64,000 bases of DNA, taken from the NCBI GenBank assembly GCA_963682175.1, contig OY821789.1, positions 4,278,001 to 4,342,000 on the forward strand. Direction: 5' to 3'. This document shows positions 11,260 through 22,205 of this stretch, in pieces. This stretch comes from Triglochin maritima (Eukaryota > Streptophyta > Magnoliopsida > Alismatales > Juncaginaceae). A program made the position numbers and the translations under genes. The stretch's first letter is position 1, and every line of letters starts with the position of its first letter. Under the pieces are notes generated by a model. That model worked only from the letters and a program-made list of their open reading frames with translations. It was not told the DNA's origin and made no database searches.

Positions 11260-11585
11260 CGGGACTCGGTCTACCGAGACATACTCGGTTAACCGAATAT
11301 GTCACGTTCGGATTTCCGTGCACTTGACGGATGACCGATTCTTAAGGAGAAAATTTCTTCTTTAACCGTTCGGACGAATTCGCATCTTTGACCGAGTGCC
11401 ATTCGGTTAACCGAAAATATCAGAACTGGACATTGTTCGGTCGACCGTTTCTGGTTCGGTATACCGACCCAGAGTTCCAGGCACTTTGGTCAAGTTCGGT
11501 CAATCAACTTGACCATCCGTTCCACGTTCGGTTGACCGATCCACAGATGCTTCGGTCGACCGAACCTTAACGGATTACCGAACTT
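11260..11585. repeat. CGGT-NN-ACCG palindrome cluster with varying centres
   Basis: About nine sites. CGGTTAACCG occurs twice (near 11285 and 11403), with CGGTATACCG (near 11458), CGGTCGACCG (near 11440 and 11552), CGGTTGACCG, CGGTCTACCG and degenerate half-sites. Different centres that keep the dyad argue that symmetry itself matters, or did in the recent past. Confidence 0.75.
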
Positions 11586-12715
11586 CTACCCGATTTTGCC
11601 TTTTCAAATTTTGGATTTATTTCCAACAAAATTTGAACTTTAGGGGGTTTTAGCAAATTCACAACTTATGCAATATATTATCCTATGCAATAATAAATTA
11701 TTGCATCCCATAATATATGCATCTCATATGAATTTATCATGATTCTAATTATGTTATATCCAACATAATTGATTTTACTTGTTCACCACATGTGTCATAT
11801 TTTTCTATAAGAAACCCGACACATCAAATGAACCAAAAATCTAGCTTCTTGTTTCCCGGTTTTTGCGGTGTGACCTATGGGAGGATCTAGACTAAGTTGA
11901 CAGTGATATTAAGAGCTTAATATCACAAGCTATAAGCGGTATCTAGCTACACATTATAGCTCCCAATTAGTTAGATGTCTTAATTCCACTCGAACCAAAA
12001 CCCGATCCATTTAGTGGTGGAGTGCACCACTTGTGTCCGTCCCTTGCCTCATGATATTAAGAATACACACAAAGTAGTATTGTGTCATCTTTGTGTTAGT
12101 ATTCATTTCTTGATCTCTTTAAACTAGTTATAAATATGTGACTTAACTCAAATCACATTGTGCACATTATAACTTTGCTTTATCAAGGGGCCCACTAATA
12201 TCATCACTCAATTAAGAGGGACAATGATAGTCTTTTGACTAACTATCTTCTCCAACAAAAGTTGTACTTAACCAACCAATGCCTTTACACTACACTTATC
12301 GATAGTTCAAGACACTGATCTAATTAAGTATTCCTTAAGTGATCAGATATAAGTCTCATATCAAAGGACCAAAGACACAGTAAAATATTAATGACACAGA
12401 AACACATTTCTATAATATTTTACTTATTAGGTCTATTCAGTATACAAAAGTAATATTTTCCTCTTTTGCATACCCGTGTTGTCACTCACTTGTAGAGCTA
12501 CAATGATCTATGACCGACACGACAATCTTAACTCGGTAATTAATGTCCCATGTTAATTACCATGATTGCGAATATCTTTTGTTTTATGTAAACCAATATC
12601 TTTTAGAGCTCTATGGTTAAGGACCAAGAGCATCTTCCTTAACACTTCTAAAAGACAAATAACATAAACAAGGAACAAAATGATTTCTCATTCAATTCAT
12701 AATAATTGAATCTGT

Positions 12716-13318
12716 ATTACCCTACCTCTAACATAATATTTATATATGTATTACTTCAAATTACTAGAGTATTTCCAAAATATAGGTCAATTGGTAGTTT
12801 TATTGAAATTTTAAATGTAATAGATGCTAAGTTTAATAAATATTGGAATCATCCTCCGTTTAGTTTTTGTTTAGCTCTTGTTATGGATGATATTTTTAAA
12901 ATTAGTGGTTTACATGTTTTCTTAGAAGAAATTTTTGCAAATATGAATTATGAAAATATCCAAAAATATGAAGATAATTGTAAATCTTTTTTTTTGAATA
13001 ATACTAAGACCGCATAATGTACTCAGATGAGTTCAAATGTTGTTAGTTCATTGTCACAACAATTTGCAACTGCAATGAATCCAGATGATGACGACTCCCA
13101 ATGGAATTGGTTAAATAAAAAAAGTAAAATTAAACACAAAATGAATTAATTAGATATTTAGACATTGAAACGTATTTAACTATTGATTAGTTAAAAACTT
13201 TTGATGTTTTTGACTGTGGAGAAAAAAACTCAAGTGGATTTCCATTAGTTTTTTTGATGACACGAGACTTATTATGTCCTCTTATGTCAATTGTGACGTC
13301 AGAGTATGCATTTAGTGC
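12716..13318 (+). pseudogene. hAT transposase remnant, part 2 (C-terminal catalytic region)
   Basis: The frame resumes with LYYPTSNIIF and continues through KYRSIGSFIEIL, KFNKYWNHPPFSFCLALVMD, FKISGLHVFLEEIF, matching the standard C-terminal catalytic region of plant hAT transposases (YPTSN...KYW...L..A.ILDPR.K). Later frames contain the dimerisation region with stops, ending in SEYAFSAG at 13318. A small TIR element interrupts it there. With 8895-9974 and 15011-15152 it forms one degraded gene. Confidence 0.82.
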
Positions 13319-13352
13319 AGGTAAACGTAGGGGGTGTGCAAAACCGGTTCAA

Positions 13353-14832
13353 TGTTGGATCGTGTGGGTCGGGTTAATCTAATCACTTTTACGCTAATCC
13401 CTAACTAATCAAAGAATAAACGCAGCAGAAACAATCTAAGGACTAGTAGGGAAAAGGAACAAGCAAACCACAAATCGACTCGGCGTTTTTATAGAGGTTC
13501 GGCACCCCACCCGGGTCCTAGTCCTCTCTTGCAAGCTCCGCTCGACTCCGCGAGTTTCGCCTACGACTTCACTATCTGCTCCCCGTTTCGGGCCGGGAGA
13601 CAACGCCTTACAACCGTCAAACTCGCGAACAACCCTCGCCGAGCTTGGAATCCTCTTCTCACAATCCGAGAAGGATCACTTCGGGCTTTCACCGAAGTCT
13701 ATACTCTTTTGACAACCAATGTAGCTGAGTGAGATTCACTCTCTAATTGAGCACACTTTGAGTAGGATGAGTGATTGATCAAGTGTGTGTAGTTTAGGCT
13801 TATGGAGTGTAGAAATGGGAGCTTTGAGGATTGAGGTTTCTCTCTAATGTATTGAGACAATTGGAGTTGGAGAGTTGTATTAACAACATGTCTTGATCCT
13901 CTATTTATAAGCTCCTAAGGTATTCTAGCCGTTGGGGATAGATTTGGTTGGGTTTTGTGTAAGATACACAAAGCAGAAAATCGGGCTGCAAATCTGTCCA
14001 GAACCGGTCGACCGAAACCAATAAACCGGTCGACCGTTCACTTGATTTCAAGGAGAACGGTCGAACAAATAAATATTCGGTCGGACAAACGAGCTAGAAC
14101 TTAACTCTACTTAAGTGAATCGGTCGAACCAAAGTATGAGACGGTCGACCGTTAAGGGGATTCGGTTGAGACAAAGTTGGATCGGTCGAACGAAGAGTGT
14201 GTCGACCGATAGCAGGGATATTTAAGTGTTCAACCGGTCGACCGAAGTAAGGTCGTCGTTCGACCGGTTACCGAATGTATTTTAGGGTTAAGTTTGTTTT
14301 ATACGAATACGACCGTTATAAGAATACGACAAGGAAAACAGTCATATTAAATTCCGGGATCGGTCGACCGAAAAGGTAGAACCGGTAGAGTTCGGTAAAT
14401 CACTGTGGAGAGTCTGTTATAAACCGGTCGAACTGAGAACTGTTCAGTCGACCGGTTCACACAGGAATTCTGGGTTTAGGTTTTAAGTGATTTCCGACTA
14501 AGGTTTGAGTGATCTAATGGAGTCCAAATGATATGAGATTTTGTGTGTGACTCCTACAAGAAACCTAGTGTGAATGTGATTAGTTTTTAACTCTTGTATG
14601 CTCAATTTAGACATGTTCCTAAGACTCAAAATAAAATCAAGATTACAAGTCTTCATATAGCTTTATTACAAATCTTGACTTGATTTCATTCCTTCCATTA
14701 GTCTTGATCACCTGTAAAGGTTAGCACATGCAGTATATATGCAATGCAATATGTGTGCTACTCTACATTACTTATGATTAAGATTAGGTTGATTAAATCA
14801 TCAAAACAATGATTAAGGCCAAAAAGCCAACA
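13353..14832 (-). mobile_element. Solo LTR, family B copy 1
   Basis: On the minus strand it begins TGTTGGCTTTTTGG at 14832 and ends CACACGATCCAACA at 13353, with the TG...CA borders of an LTR. Orientation is supported by a TATA box (minus strand, 13901-13910) with an array of CGGTCGACCG palindromes upstream of it (14005-14460). A highly conserved GC-rich block follows near the 3' end (13497-13600). No internal retrotransposon sequence accompanies it, so it is a solo LTR or a fragment. The flanking five bases do not match. Related copies lie at 21391, 24858 and 25687. Confidence 0.75.
14005..14460. repeat. GGTCGACCG palindrome array in solo LTR copy B1
   Basis: About a dozen full or degenerate sites, including CCGGTCGACCG near 14005, 14029 and 14235 and half-sites GGTCGAAC. 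They end about 95 bp upstream of the LTR's TATA box on the minus strand. Confidence 0.7.
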
Positions 14833-15010
14833 TGTCGGTCCGGACCGAAACCAACCGGTTCGTGTTCCGGTGCGGACCCAGTTTAAAATTCGGTCCCAAT
14901 CCGTTTTTTGTTTTTTTAAAAAGTTTTGAGGTAAAATTTTGGTCTTGGACCGGTCCAGTCTCGATCCGGACTCCGAAAAAAAATCCAATCCGGACCGGAT
15001 GCACACCTCT

Positions 15011-15152
15011 AGGTAAACATGTCTTGACTGACAAGAGACCAAATTTGTCTGACAAGTCAACAAAGATGAGCGTATGTCTGAATAATTGGATGGACGTTGC
15101 AGACAAAATGCAAAACATGAATCTTAACGACATCAACGATGATAAAGATTGA
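15011..15152 (+). pseudogene. hAT transposase remnant, part 3 (C-terminal tail)
   Basis: After the nested TIR element the frame reads GKHVLTDKRPNLSDKST followed by CLNNWMDV and an acidic end DINDDKD with a stop at 15150-15152. This is the normal end of hAT transposases (SAG.R.L...RS.L.P..VEAL.C..DWL). It proves that the hAT gene predates both insertions. Confidence 0.8.
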
Positions 15153-18100
15153 AAAAGAATTAGTTAAATTATTTTGTTTGAAGCCTATTTTTTTCCTAAT
15201 AACCATTACATTTTTTCATTACTACTTAGGTTTAGCTATCGTCCGGGCTTTTTTATTTATAACCAATTATGTATTTATAATGTTTCTCGATTTCAGTCAA
15301 CAATCATTAATAAATAAATTGTGTTTGGGGTATTTAATTGTGATTGTATACTTACTTCAAATTTTAAAAAAAACATAGAAAAATCGAAAAGCAACCCGGA
15401 AAAATCCAACCTGACGCCTCAGGATCTAGCTCGGCCAGGTTCGACAAGGACGGCCGGCACGAGTCCCAAATGTTTCTAGATGCACTCAAATATCTGAAAT
15501 GAGTTTTAATATAATGACATTATGTTCTAATGATTACTCATGACTCCAACGACTTCAAAGTATGGTATTAATTTGTCTAAACTTTATCACCCATATTCCT
15601 CCTTAGACTGTGTTTCTTGTGTTACAACATTCGCTGTACTTGTCCCAGCAAGACACTTTATTTAATGTTATTGTGTTCCGGTGAAAACGGTATTGGGTCA
15701 CTCCCAGTTTAGAATCGCAACCCGCCTGTCCCAAGTGATGGCGGATGCTAGGAAATTCTGGATCATTAGAAGAAGAAAACATTCACTGTACTTGTGCCAG
15801 TGAAAACCCAAAAGACACTACGCTTACTCAATACATTTTTTTGCTATGGAAACAGAATTTGTTTGAAAAATCTAACAACAGCAAGAGTCCAGGAGATTTG
15901 AAAATTCCAAAGACTCCATGCATACTAAGTCCTCCGTAAGTAACTCTGGGTTATGGATACAACCTTGCCTAGTAATCTAAAGACATTGATTGATACGACT
16001 CTTATTGGAGCCAAAACTCCAGAAAATTGGAAGATTAGGAAGAGTATAGGTTTCTGATTTAAGGAAATGATAAATTCCAGAATTTGCGAAAGATAAAAAA
16101 AGATGAACAAACATAATTTATAATTGAATTAATATTTGTCTCTTTTTTTCATTTCAATAACATAGATACATATATTTATACTATTTTTTGTAACCAACAT
16201 ATCTTACTATATTACCAACTAACTCCACTATTTTATGAACTAATACATGTAAATAAAGAGACTAAGTAAAACATGTATAACATTACATCGTGCAACAAGA
16301 CAACATGGTAAATATGACTGACCAATAATAATTCGCTCTAATGCGTAAGTTGGACAAGATTGAGACAATAAGGTTTTTTTTTAAAATTTAATTTAATTTT
16401 TTGATTTTATCCATCGACCTCTAAATGATGTGAAAGAGATAAAATGTTAAAAAGTTATGTTTTTTTCTTAAAAAAATCAAATCTTTTTATCAAACATAAT
16501 AAATTATTTACAACTAAATATAAAATAAAATTTAAACAAAAAAAGTTCCAATAGGTGAATGCCACGTGCCCTCCACCAAGGTCCATGTGGAACGCCCATG
16601 GGCGGCATTTTGTTGGGCACCCCGTTGAGGGTGCCCCAAGACCACATCTCTAAAATCTAAACGAACTCTGAATTTCTGATTGTCCATTTGAATTGCAAAT
16701 TTGCAATGAAAGGTTTTCTAGAAAGTAGGAGGATTTGTGCGATTTATAAATTTGTTAGGAAATGTTAGTTTTCCATGACAATGAGGAACAAAATGGTTCA
16801 TGTTTTATATACCTTAAGAAAACTAACTTTTTTTGCAAGTCCTTAATAAAGCCAACTCGTTGACCAATTGGTAAAGAAATCTCTGCTTTTGTTCAAAGTT
16901 TCTATCTGACCATCCCGACCTTTTCATTTCAATCCTAACTCCTAAGAACCTGCTCGCACTTGAATTATATAATAATAAGCTAGCAAAATGTAATCTTTCT
17001 TAACGACCCACCTTTCCAACATGTGAGATATCGGTAGTTAAAAAGTGAGCACAGACCATTTCCACCTAATTCACATGCATTCAACATTCACACCAACGTC
17101 CACTGAGATCTTGGACATATTTTAATTTTAACAGGACACATCTGCTCCACACCCAAGTAAACTGGTAAAGAGCAGCTTCTACCAATACCATGTTGCTTGT
17201 TAATTAATTTGCTAATAAATGAAGATGTTTGACATGGTCTTGGCATAACTTGCTAATTATTTCGTGTGAAAAGAGAGAGATGTGGTTAAGCCGTTAAGGA
17301 CTTGAGGTAGGTTTATAAACTCAATTTAAAGATTATTTCGGTTGAAACCCTAATCAAAACATATTAGATTTTCCTTCTCATTCAAGATGTATATATAGAC
17401 GGGTACAGGAGTGAGACCCAAGCTAACTCCATAATGGGCCTATAGATGACAATACCTTTACATGCATCAATTGGGCCCAATGGGCTATAATACATATGAG
17501 TGGACTAGACTCAGACCGAAACTAATACAGACCAGACTTAGTACAACAAAGTGATGGTGAAAGCATTTCCTCCCAAAAAAATGTCCCCAACTCTCTCCAT
17601 CTTTGGCGTCTTGGGAGCTCTAAACTCAAAAGAAACACGCGCCGCTATTTCTCTGTGGCAAACCTTTTGAATTTACAGCCACACAAAATAATGATGTGTA
17701 CATTTGCTTTTAGGATAAATACGTTTTGAGTTCAATTACAATTACTCCAGTCATTTCAAGCCAGCATAACTACAATGGAACACAAGAAAACACAAACATT
17801 ATCTTAACATTAATACTGCTATAAGATTGCCTCTGTGGCTCTGCATTTTTTTAATGCAATATTAGACATTAACGTACCGAGCGAACCGCAGGTTCAATAC
17901 CAGTTTAGCCAAAAGTGCGTTTCTGGCGCATGGTGCAAGAACGTACAGAAGACGTTGAGAAGCCAAAAGTCATGGATTTAACCTACTACAAACTGATCTT
18001 ACCCAGTTGGATGTTAACTTTGTTTTTTAACTTATGTTTCATAACAAATGCAGATTGAGTCTGCAAACAAAATACCGTTGAGTGTAGTTTAATGCATATT

Positions 18101-20164
18101 AAATCACACGTCCAAGGTTGTGGATCCATAAAATGGTTTCTATTATCAATCAAACTACTATTTCAAAACGTAAAACCACCAAATCTAACAGAACACGTAC
18201 AACATTTAATAACTAACACGCTAAAAGTGTTCATGGGTAATAAATAACAAATCAAGAGTAAGTAAGCTAATTACCATGGGATTTTTTTTAATCTTGATAG
18301 GTTGATAGCTGTAAAAAAAACTATGATTTTCTTCTATTTTTTGATGGTTCGTGTGTGTTGGTTGCATTACATAAAATCGACATCATCAACATCAATTTCA
18401 TGACTAATAGTGTTGACGACACGAGTTGATCTTCAGTGACGACGGGCAAACAAAGCACTAGCAATATCGGAAAGCCTGGATCTGTGCGTGGCCACGCTTC
18501 TTAAATAGATCCGTCTCTCACTGCAAAGGCATTAACTTATGCGTCCAATCAAAGGAACTGGGGACGTTGTATATGTTAACATACTTCATGACAAACGACA
18601 AGCCAGTCCAATTAGGGTTTTGGATATATTTTTGCTGTATTATCTTAAATATTTGGGGGGGGGGGGGGGGGGGGAACCTTATGAAATTTATATTTCAATT
18701 TATTTTGCATTCTATTATATTATGTTTCTATTTATAAATAAATAAAAGTTAATTTTTTATTAATTCATTATATAAATATTAATTACCAAATATATTGGAT
18801 GCAAAAATTGATATTTTTGGATATTCGGATATGATTTGACCAGTATCTGAATTTAAAATCGGTAAAAATTTGTAAACCAATTTAAATTTGAAATTGTATT
18901 TAGTAAGAAAGTTGTTACCAAATAACAATTAGATTTTAATTTTCAAATCGAATACTCGAATAATCAGTTACCATTTGCATTCGGCATCCCAATATGAAAG
19001 TCACACTCCGTCACGTTTTTTTGTTTGAAATTTTGCAAATAACACCTCGAATTCGCAGAATATCTTGTGTCGTGCTCTCAGACTGCACACTTTGAGAAAA
19101 TATGTTAGAAATAGAAATAGAACAAAATTGAATGTTCTCCTCGGTAACGATGCCAAAAATTTGTTCAGTCTTGAATTTAACCACAAACATACGGATCGTG
19201 TAACAAACATGTCAAACACAAAGAAATGTTCAAAATTTCAATCGATTCTATTCATAATGAAGCACAAGTAATAATGATAATAGATTAAATGATGGTTGAT
19301 ATTTTTGATTTTTTTAATGAAAAGTCTAAAGATAATGTAAAGATTTTTATGATTTTTTATAGAATAAGAATTCAATCAAAAATTATGATGACATGAAACA
19401 CTTAGAAAGCGAAAACATTTGCATAAGCATGATTTGGAAAAGGTGTTGCACACATCATTAAGAATAAATATTAAAATTTGTAAGTATGACTTGAAGTGAT
19501 TAAGTCATCAAACACAATTAACCTAGATATAGTTACAACTTCACAAATTTATGGCGAGGTTGTTAGAAAATGAATGTTTATTTATAGATATAGAGATAGT
19601 TGTGAAAAGAAAGATTTAGAATAATGAAAGTAAGAATATATTCTCTGGAAAAGTTAAAGTATGAAATAAGATATATGTAAAAATAAAGTTAAGAATAAAA
19701 TCTCTGGGAAAAAATGTTGAGAATAAAATCTCTGTGAATGTGAAATTGCAAAATAAATTTTCTACGAAACGGAAAGTCTTGAATATAATGAGTTGGAAGT
19801 TAATGTTGTAAAAATAAAAATCCTAAAAAAATGAAAGTTGATAATATTTTTTTCAAAATGTTTGAAAATATAACTATTTCAAACGTGTAATATCAGAATA
19901 TAATTGTTTCAATTTTGATAATTGTTCTGTTTGAGTTAACCATAGAAAATCTAGTATTTCGAAAACACAATATTTATATAGCAATATGAATGTTTGTTTA
20001 TCCATAGAACACGAGTAGATGAGATTTATGGTTATTTTTTTAAAATTTTATTATTTTTATTTTCTAATATATCTTCGTTTAAAACAATTCAATTATCTCT
20101 CTTAATTATATTCGATAAACAAACAAGGATTTGTGCTTAACGCACGGATCGGGGGTGATGTTGT
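15153..20164. other. Long AT-rich stretch without a recognisable gene
   Basis: 15400-15470 may be the right end of the hAT element (GGCCGGCACGAGTCC). 16550-16650 is a short GC-rich patch with nested inverted words (GGGCACC / GGTGCCC), resembling a MITE end. 18655-18674 is a run of twenty G. I recognise no protein family in any frame of the rest. Confidence 0.5.
18655..18674. repeat. Homopolymer G20
   Basis: Twenty consecutive G residues in otherwise AT-rich DNA. It may vary in length and is prone to sequencing error. Confidence 0.9.
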
Positions 20165-20575
20165 TAGTCCTTTCTCTCCCCTACGTCAAAACCATCGAGG
20201 TCGTCTGCATCCGCGACCGACGCTCCTTTCCCCGGCCTTTCCAAACTCACTCTCCACATCATCCACCGCCTCAACATCAGCGGCCCCTTCCTCACCCCGT
20301 CTGATGACACCTTCGATCGACCATGGGTCGACGTCCACCTCAACTCCGCCGTCGTCAAGGACTCCATCGACCAGGAGAACGTCACCTACCAACTGGGCCG
20401 TACTGAACAGACCGTTCCCCGCTGGGTCTACTCCACCGCCGACGTCTTCGATCTCAATTTCAACATGACATGAGTCTTCCACGTGGATCCCCACTTCCTT
20501 TACCTCTTCCGCCTTCACTTATGCGATATCTTCAACCACACCAAGAAGACCCTCATGTTCACTTTTTCACCTTGA
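20165..20575 (+). pseudogene. Malectin-like (CrRLK1L-type) receptor kinase fragment
   Basis: A GC-rich island in AT-rich DNA. One frame reads LTLHIIHRLNISGPFLTPSDDTFDRPWVD, then PRWVYSTADVFDLNFNMT, a TGA stop at about 20471, and VFHVDPHFLYLFRLHLCDIFN. These match the second half of the extracellular malectin-like domain of FERONIA/THESEUS1-type receptors (usual form: PNWVY.TA...PNFN.TW...VDP.F.YL.R.HFCDI). The stop falls exactly where tryptophan is expected, so TGG to TGA is the likely lesion. No signal peptide, transmembrane segment or kinase domain is found nearby. It is an orphan fragment, perhaps carried by a transposon or left by a deleted gene. The family call rests on motifs only. Confidence 0.65.
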
Positions 20576-20599
20576 CGTACATACTTGAATCTAATCCGG

Positions 20600-21390
20600 C
20601 CTACGTTAGAGAGAGAAGAGTAAGGAGGAGAGAGAACGTAAGAGATGAGCAAGGAGAAAAGAGAGTTTGAGAGAGAACGTAAGATAGAGTGTTTGGGAAT
20701 TTTCCATTTTTTCTTTATTTTTTGTTATTTAGTATTAAGGATATTTACTATTTTAAATACAATTTGTAAAAAATTAACGGAAATAGTAATGGAGTAGGGA
20801 CATAGGGTCCTACAAACGGTAGATGTGCATGCAAATAAAAAAAATTAAGATCCAATATACACAGTTAAATACAAAAAATACAAGTGCACACGACCAATTA
20901 TGCCCATGTTAAGATGTACAAAACAAAATCACCAAATTCAAAATCAAAACACACCCTTCCTCAATTTAAAAATGTCTCTTATGGAGGACTTATAATTTTT
21001 CCTCGTACAATTTATGATAATTTTAGAAGCATGTCATTAGGAAACTCCATTATTGTCACCATATATTTCTAACTATCGTAAATTTACTATTTTGTGCGAA
21101 GCACAAGGGTGTTACTAATCACAGTAATGTTGAATGAAATTTAATTTGGATCATAATACTTTACATCTTATTGGTAGCATATATGGAGTTGAATAAAATG
21201 CCTTTTGTCCATCTTACACTGAACAAAAGGATTTTTTTTTTCAATCTCCCCACTAAGTTCAACTCCTAACTTACTGTATAGTTGGTTGTTATATCCTAAC
21301 CCTAGATTAGGTCAAATCTTGTTTGGTGGGAGGTTTTAGAGGTTAAGTGGGGTTTGCATGGGGAAGGAGTGGTGACGTGATGGGGTATGG
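20600..21390. other. AT-rich stretch without a gene
   Basis: Nothing recognisable besides purine-rich low complexity (20605-20690) just after the receptor fragment. Confidence 0.4.
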
Positions 21391-22205
21391 TGTGGGATCG
21401 AACTGGTCATAATGATCTAATCAATTTTACGTTAAATCTCTACTTAAAGAAACAAGATATGCAGCAGAAACAATTTAAACAAAGTAGGAAAAAAATAATA
21501 CAAACCACAATAGACACGGAGATTTTTATAGAGGTTCCGCATCTTGTTTACTTCCTTTATTGTAAGCTCCGCTCGACCTCGCGAGCTCCGCCTACGCCTT
21601 CACTAACCACTCCCCGTTCCGGACCGGGAGAGAACGCATTTACAAAGCAAACCTTGCGAACACACTCGCAAACTTGGATTCTTCTTCTCACAATCCGAGA
21701 AGGTTACTTTGAGTTTTCACCAAAACTTTTACCTTTTGACAATAATGGATTGAGTGGATCTAACACTCTCTAAATTGAGCACACTTTGAGTAGATTAGGA
21801 ATTGATCAAAGTAGAAATTTTGGCTTGGAAAATATAGAATTGGGGATTCTTGAGTGAGAGAGTTTCTCTCCAATGTATTGAACAAATAGAAGTGTGAGAG
21901 ATGTTGATATGTGTCTTGGTAACATCTATTCATAAGCTCCTAATGTGTTATAGTCATTATGATTAATATGGTAAGAGTTTGTGTAAGACACAAAATAGAA
22001 AAGCACATGACACTGTTCGGAAGAAGTTCAGTCGACCGAATCGGACGTAACGGTCGAACGAACAAGATTATAATGTAAGTTCACTTAAGTAAACGATCGA
22101 ACTTAAATGTGGGACGGTCGACCGTTCAGGGAGTTTTGGCAAGAGTAAAAATAAGTTTGGTCGACCGGGATCTTGGGAATGGTCGACCGGAAACTTTCAG
22201 ACATT
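21391..22205 (-). mobile_element. Truncated LTR, family B copy 2
   Basis: The left border TGTGGGATCG and the conserved GC-rich block (21535-21640) match the other family B copies. A few degenerate GGTCGACCG sites remain (22028-22190). The U3 start is missing: the sequence leaves the family near 22205 without reaching a TG border. Confidence 0.7.

Larger units (their letters stand above)
9975..12715. mobile_element. Inverted-repeat element inserted in the hAT gene (family C, copy 1)
   Basis: The outer arms, about 10013-10608 on the left and 12100-12711 on the right, are reverse complements over roughly 600 bp. They share, for example, the words around ATTAATTACCGAG and the ATCAAGAAATGAATA end. 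Between the arms is a unique part with a leader-like region (10770-11090), a minus-strand TATA box (11075-11086) and a cluster of CGGT-NN-ACCG palindromes (11260-11580). The right part, without the left arm, is repeated at 28331-30380. No protein is encoded. It may be a long-TIR element or an LTR followed by an inverted duplication of its end. The left limit is uncertain because similarity to the second copy continues about 35 bp into hAT-like sequence. Confidence 0.65.
13328..15010. mobile_element. Small TIR element nested in the hAT transposase
   Basis: The ends are inverted repeats (AGGGGGTGTGCAAAACCGG on the left; GGATGCACACCTCT on the right). Flanking direct repeats are AGGTAAAC (13319-13326 and 15011-15018), extended to ten positions with one mismatch. 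Removing the element rejoins the hAT frame as SAGKHVLTDKR. The outer 30-180 bp are rich in CCGG and GGTCC words. A solo LTR (13353-14832) sits inside it, close to the left end. There is no coding sequence. Confidence 0.8.

Noticed and set aside
8370..15470. Exact borders and target duplication of the hAT element
   Set aside because: Similar GC-rich words exist at both ends, but I could not find an 8-bp duplication, so no element borders are claimed.
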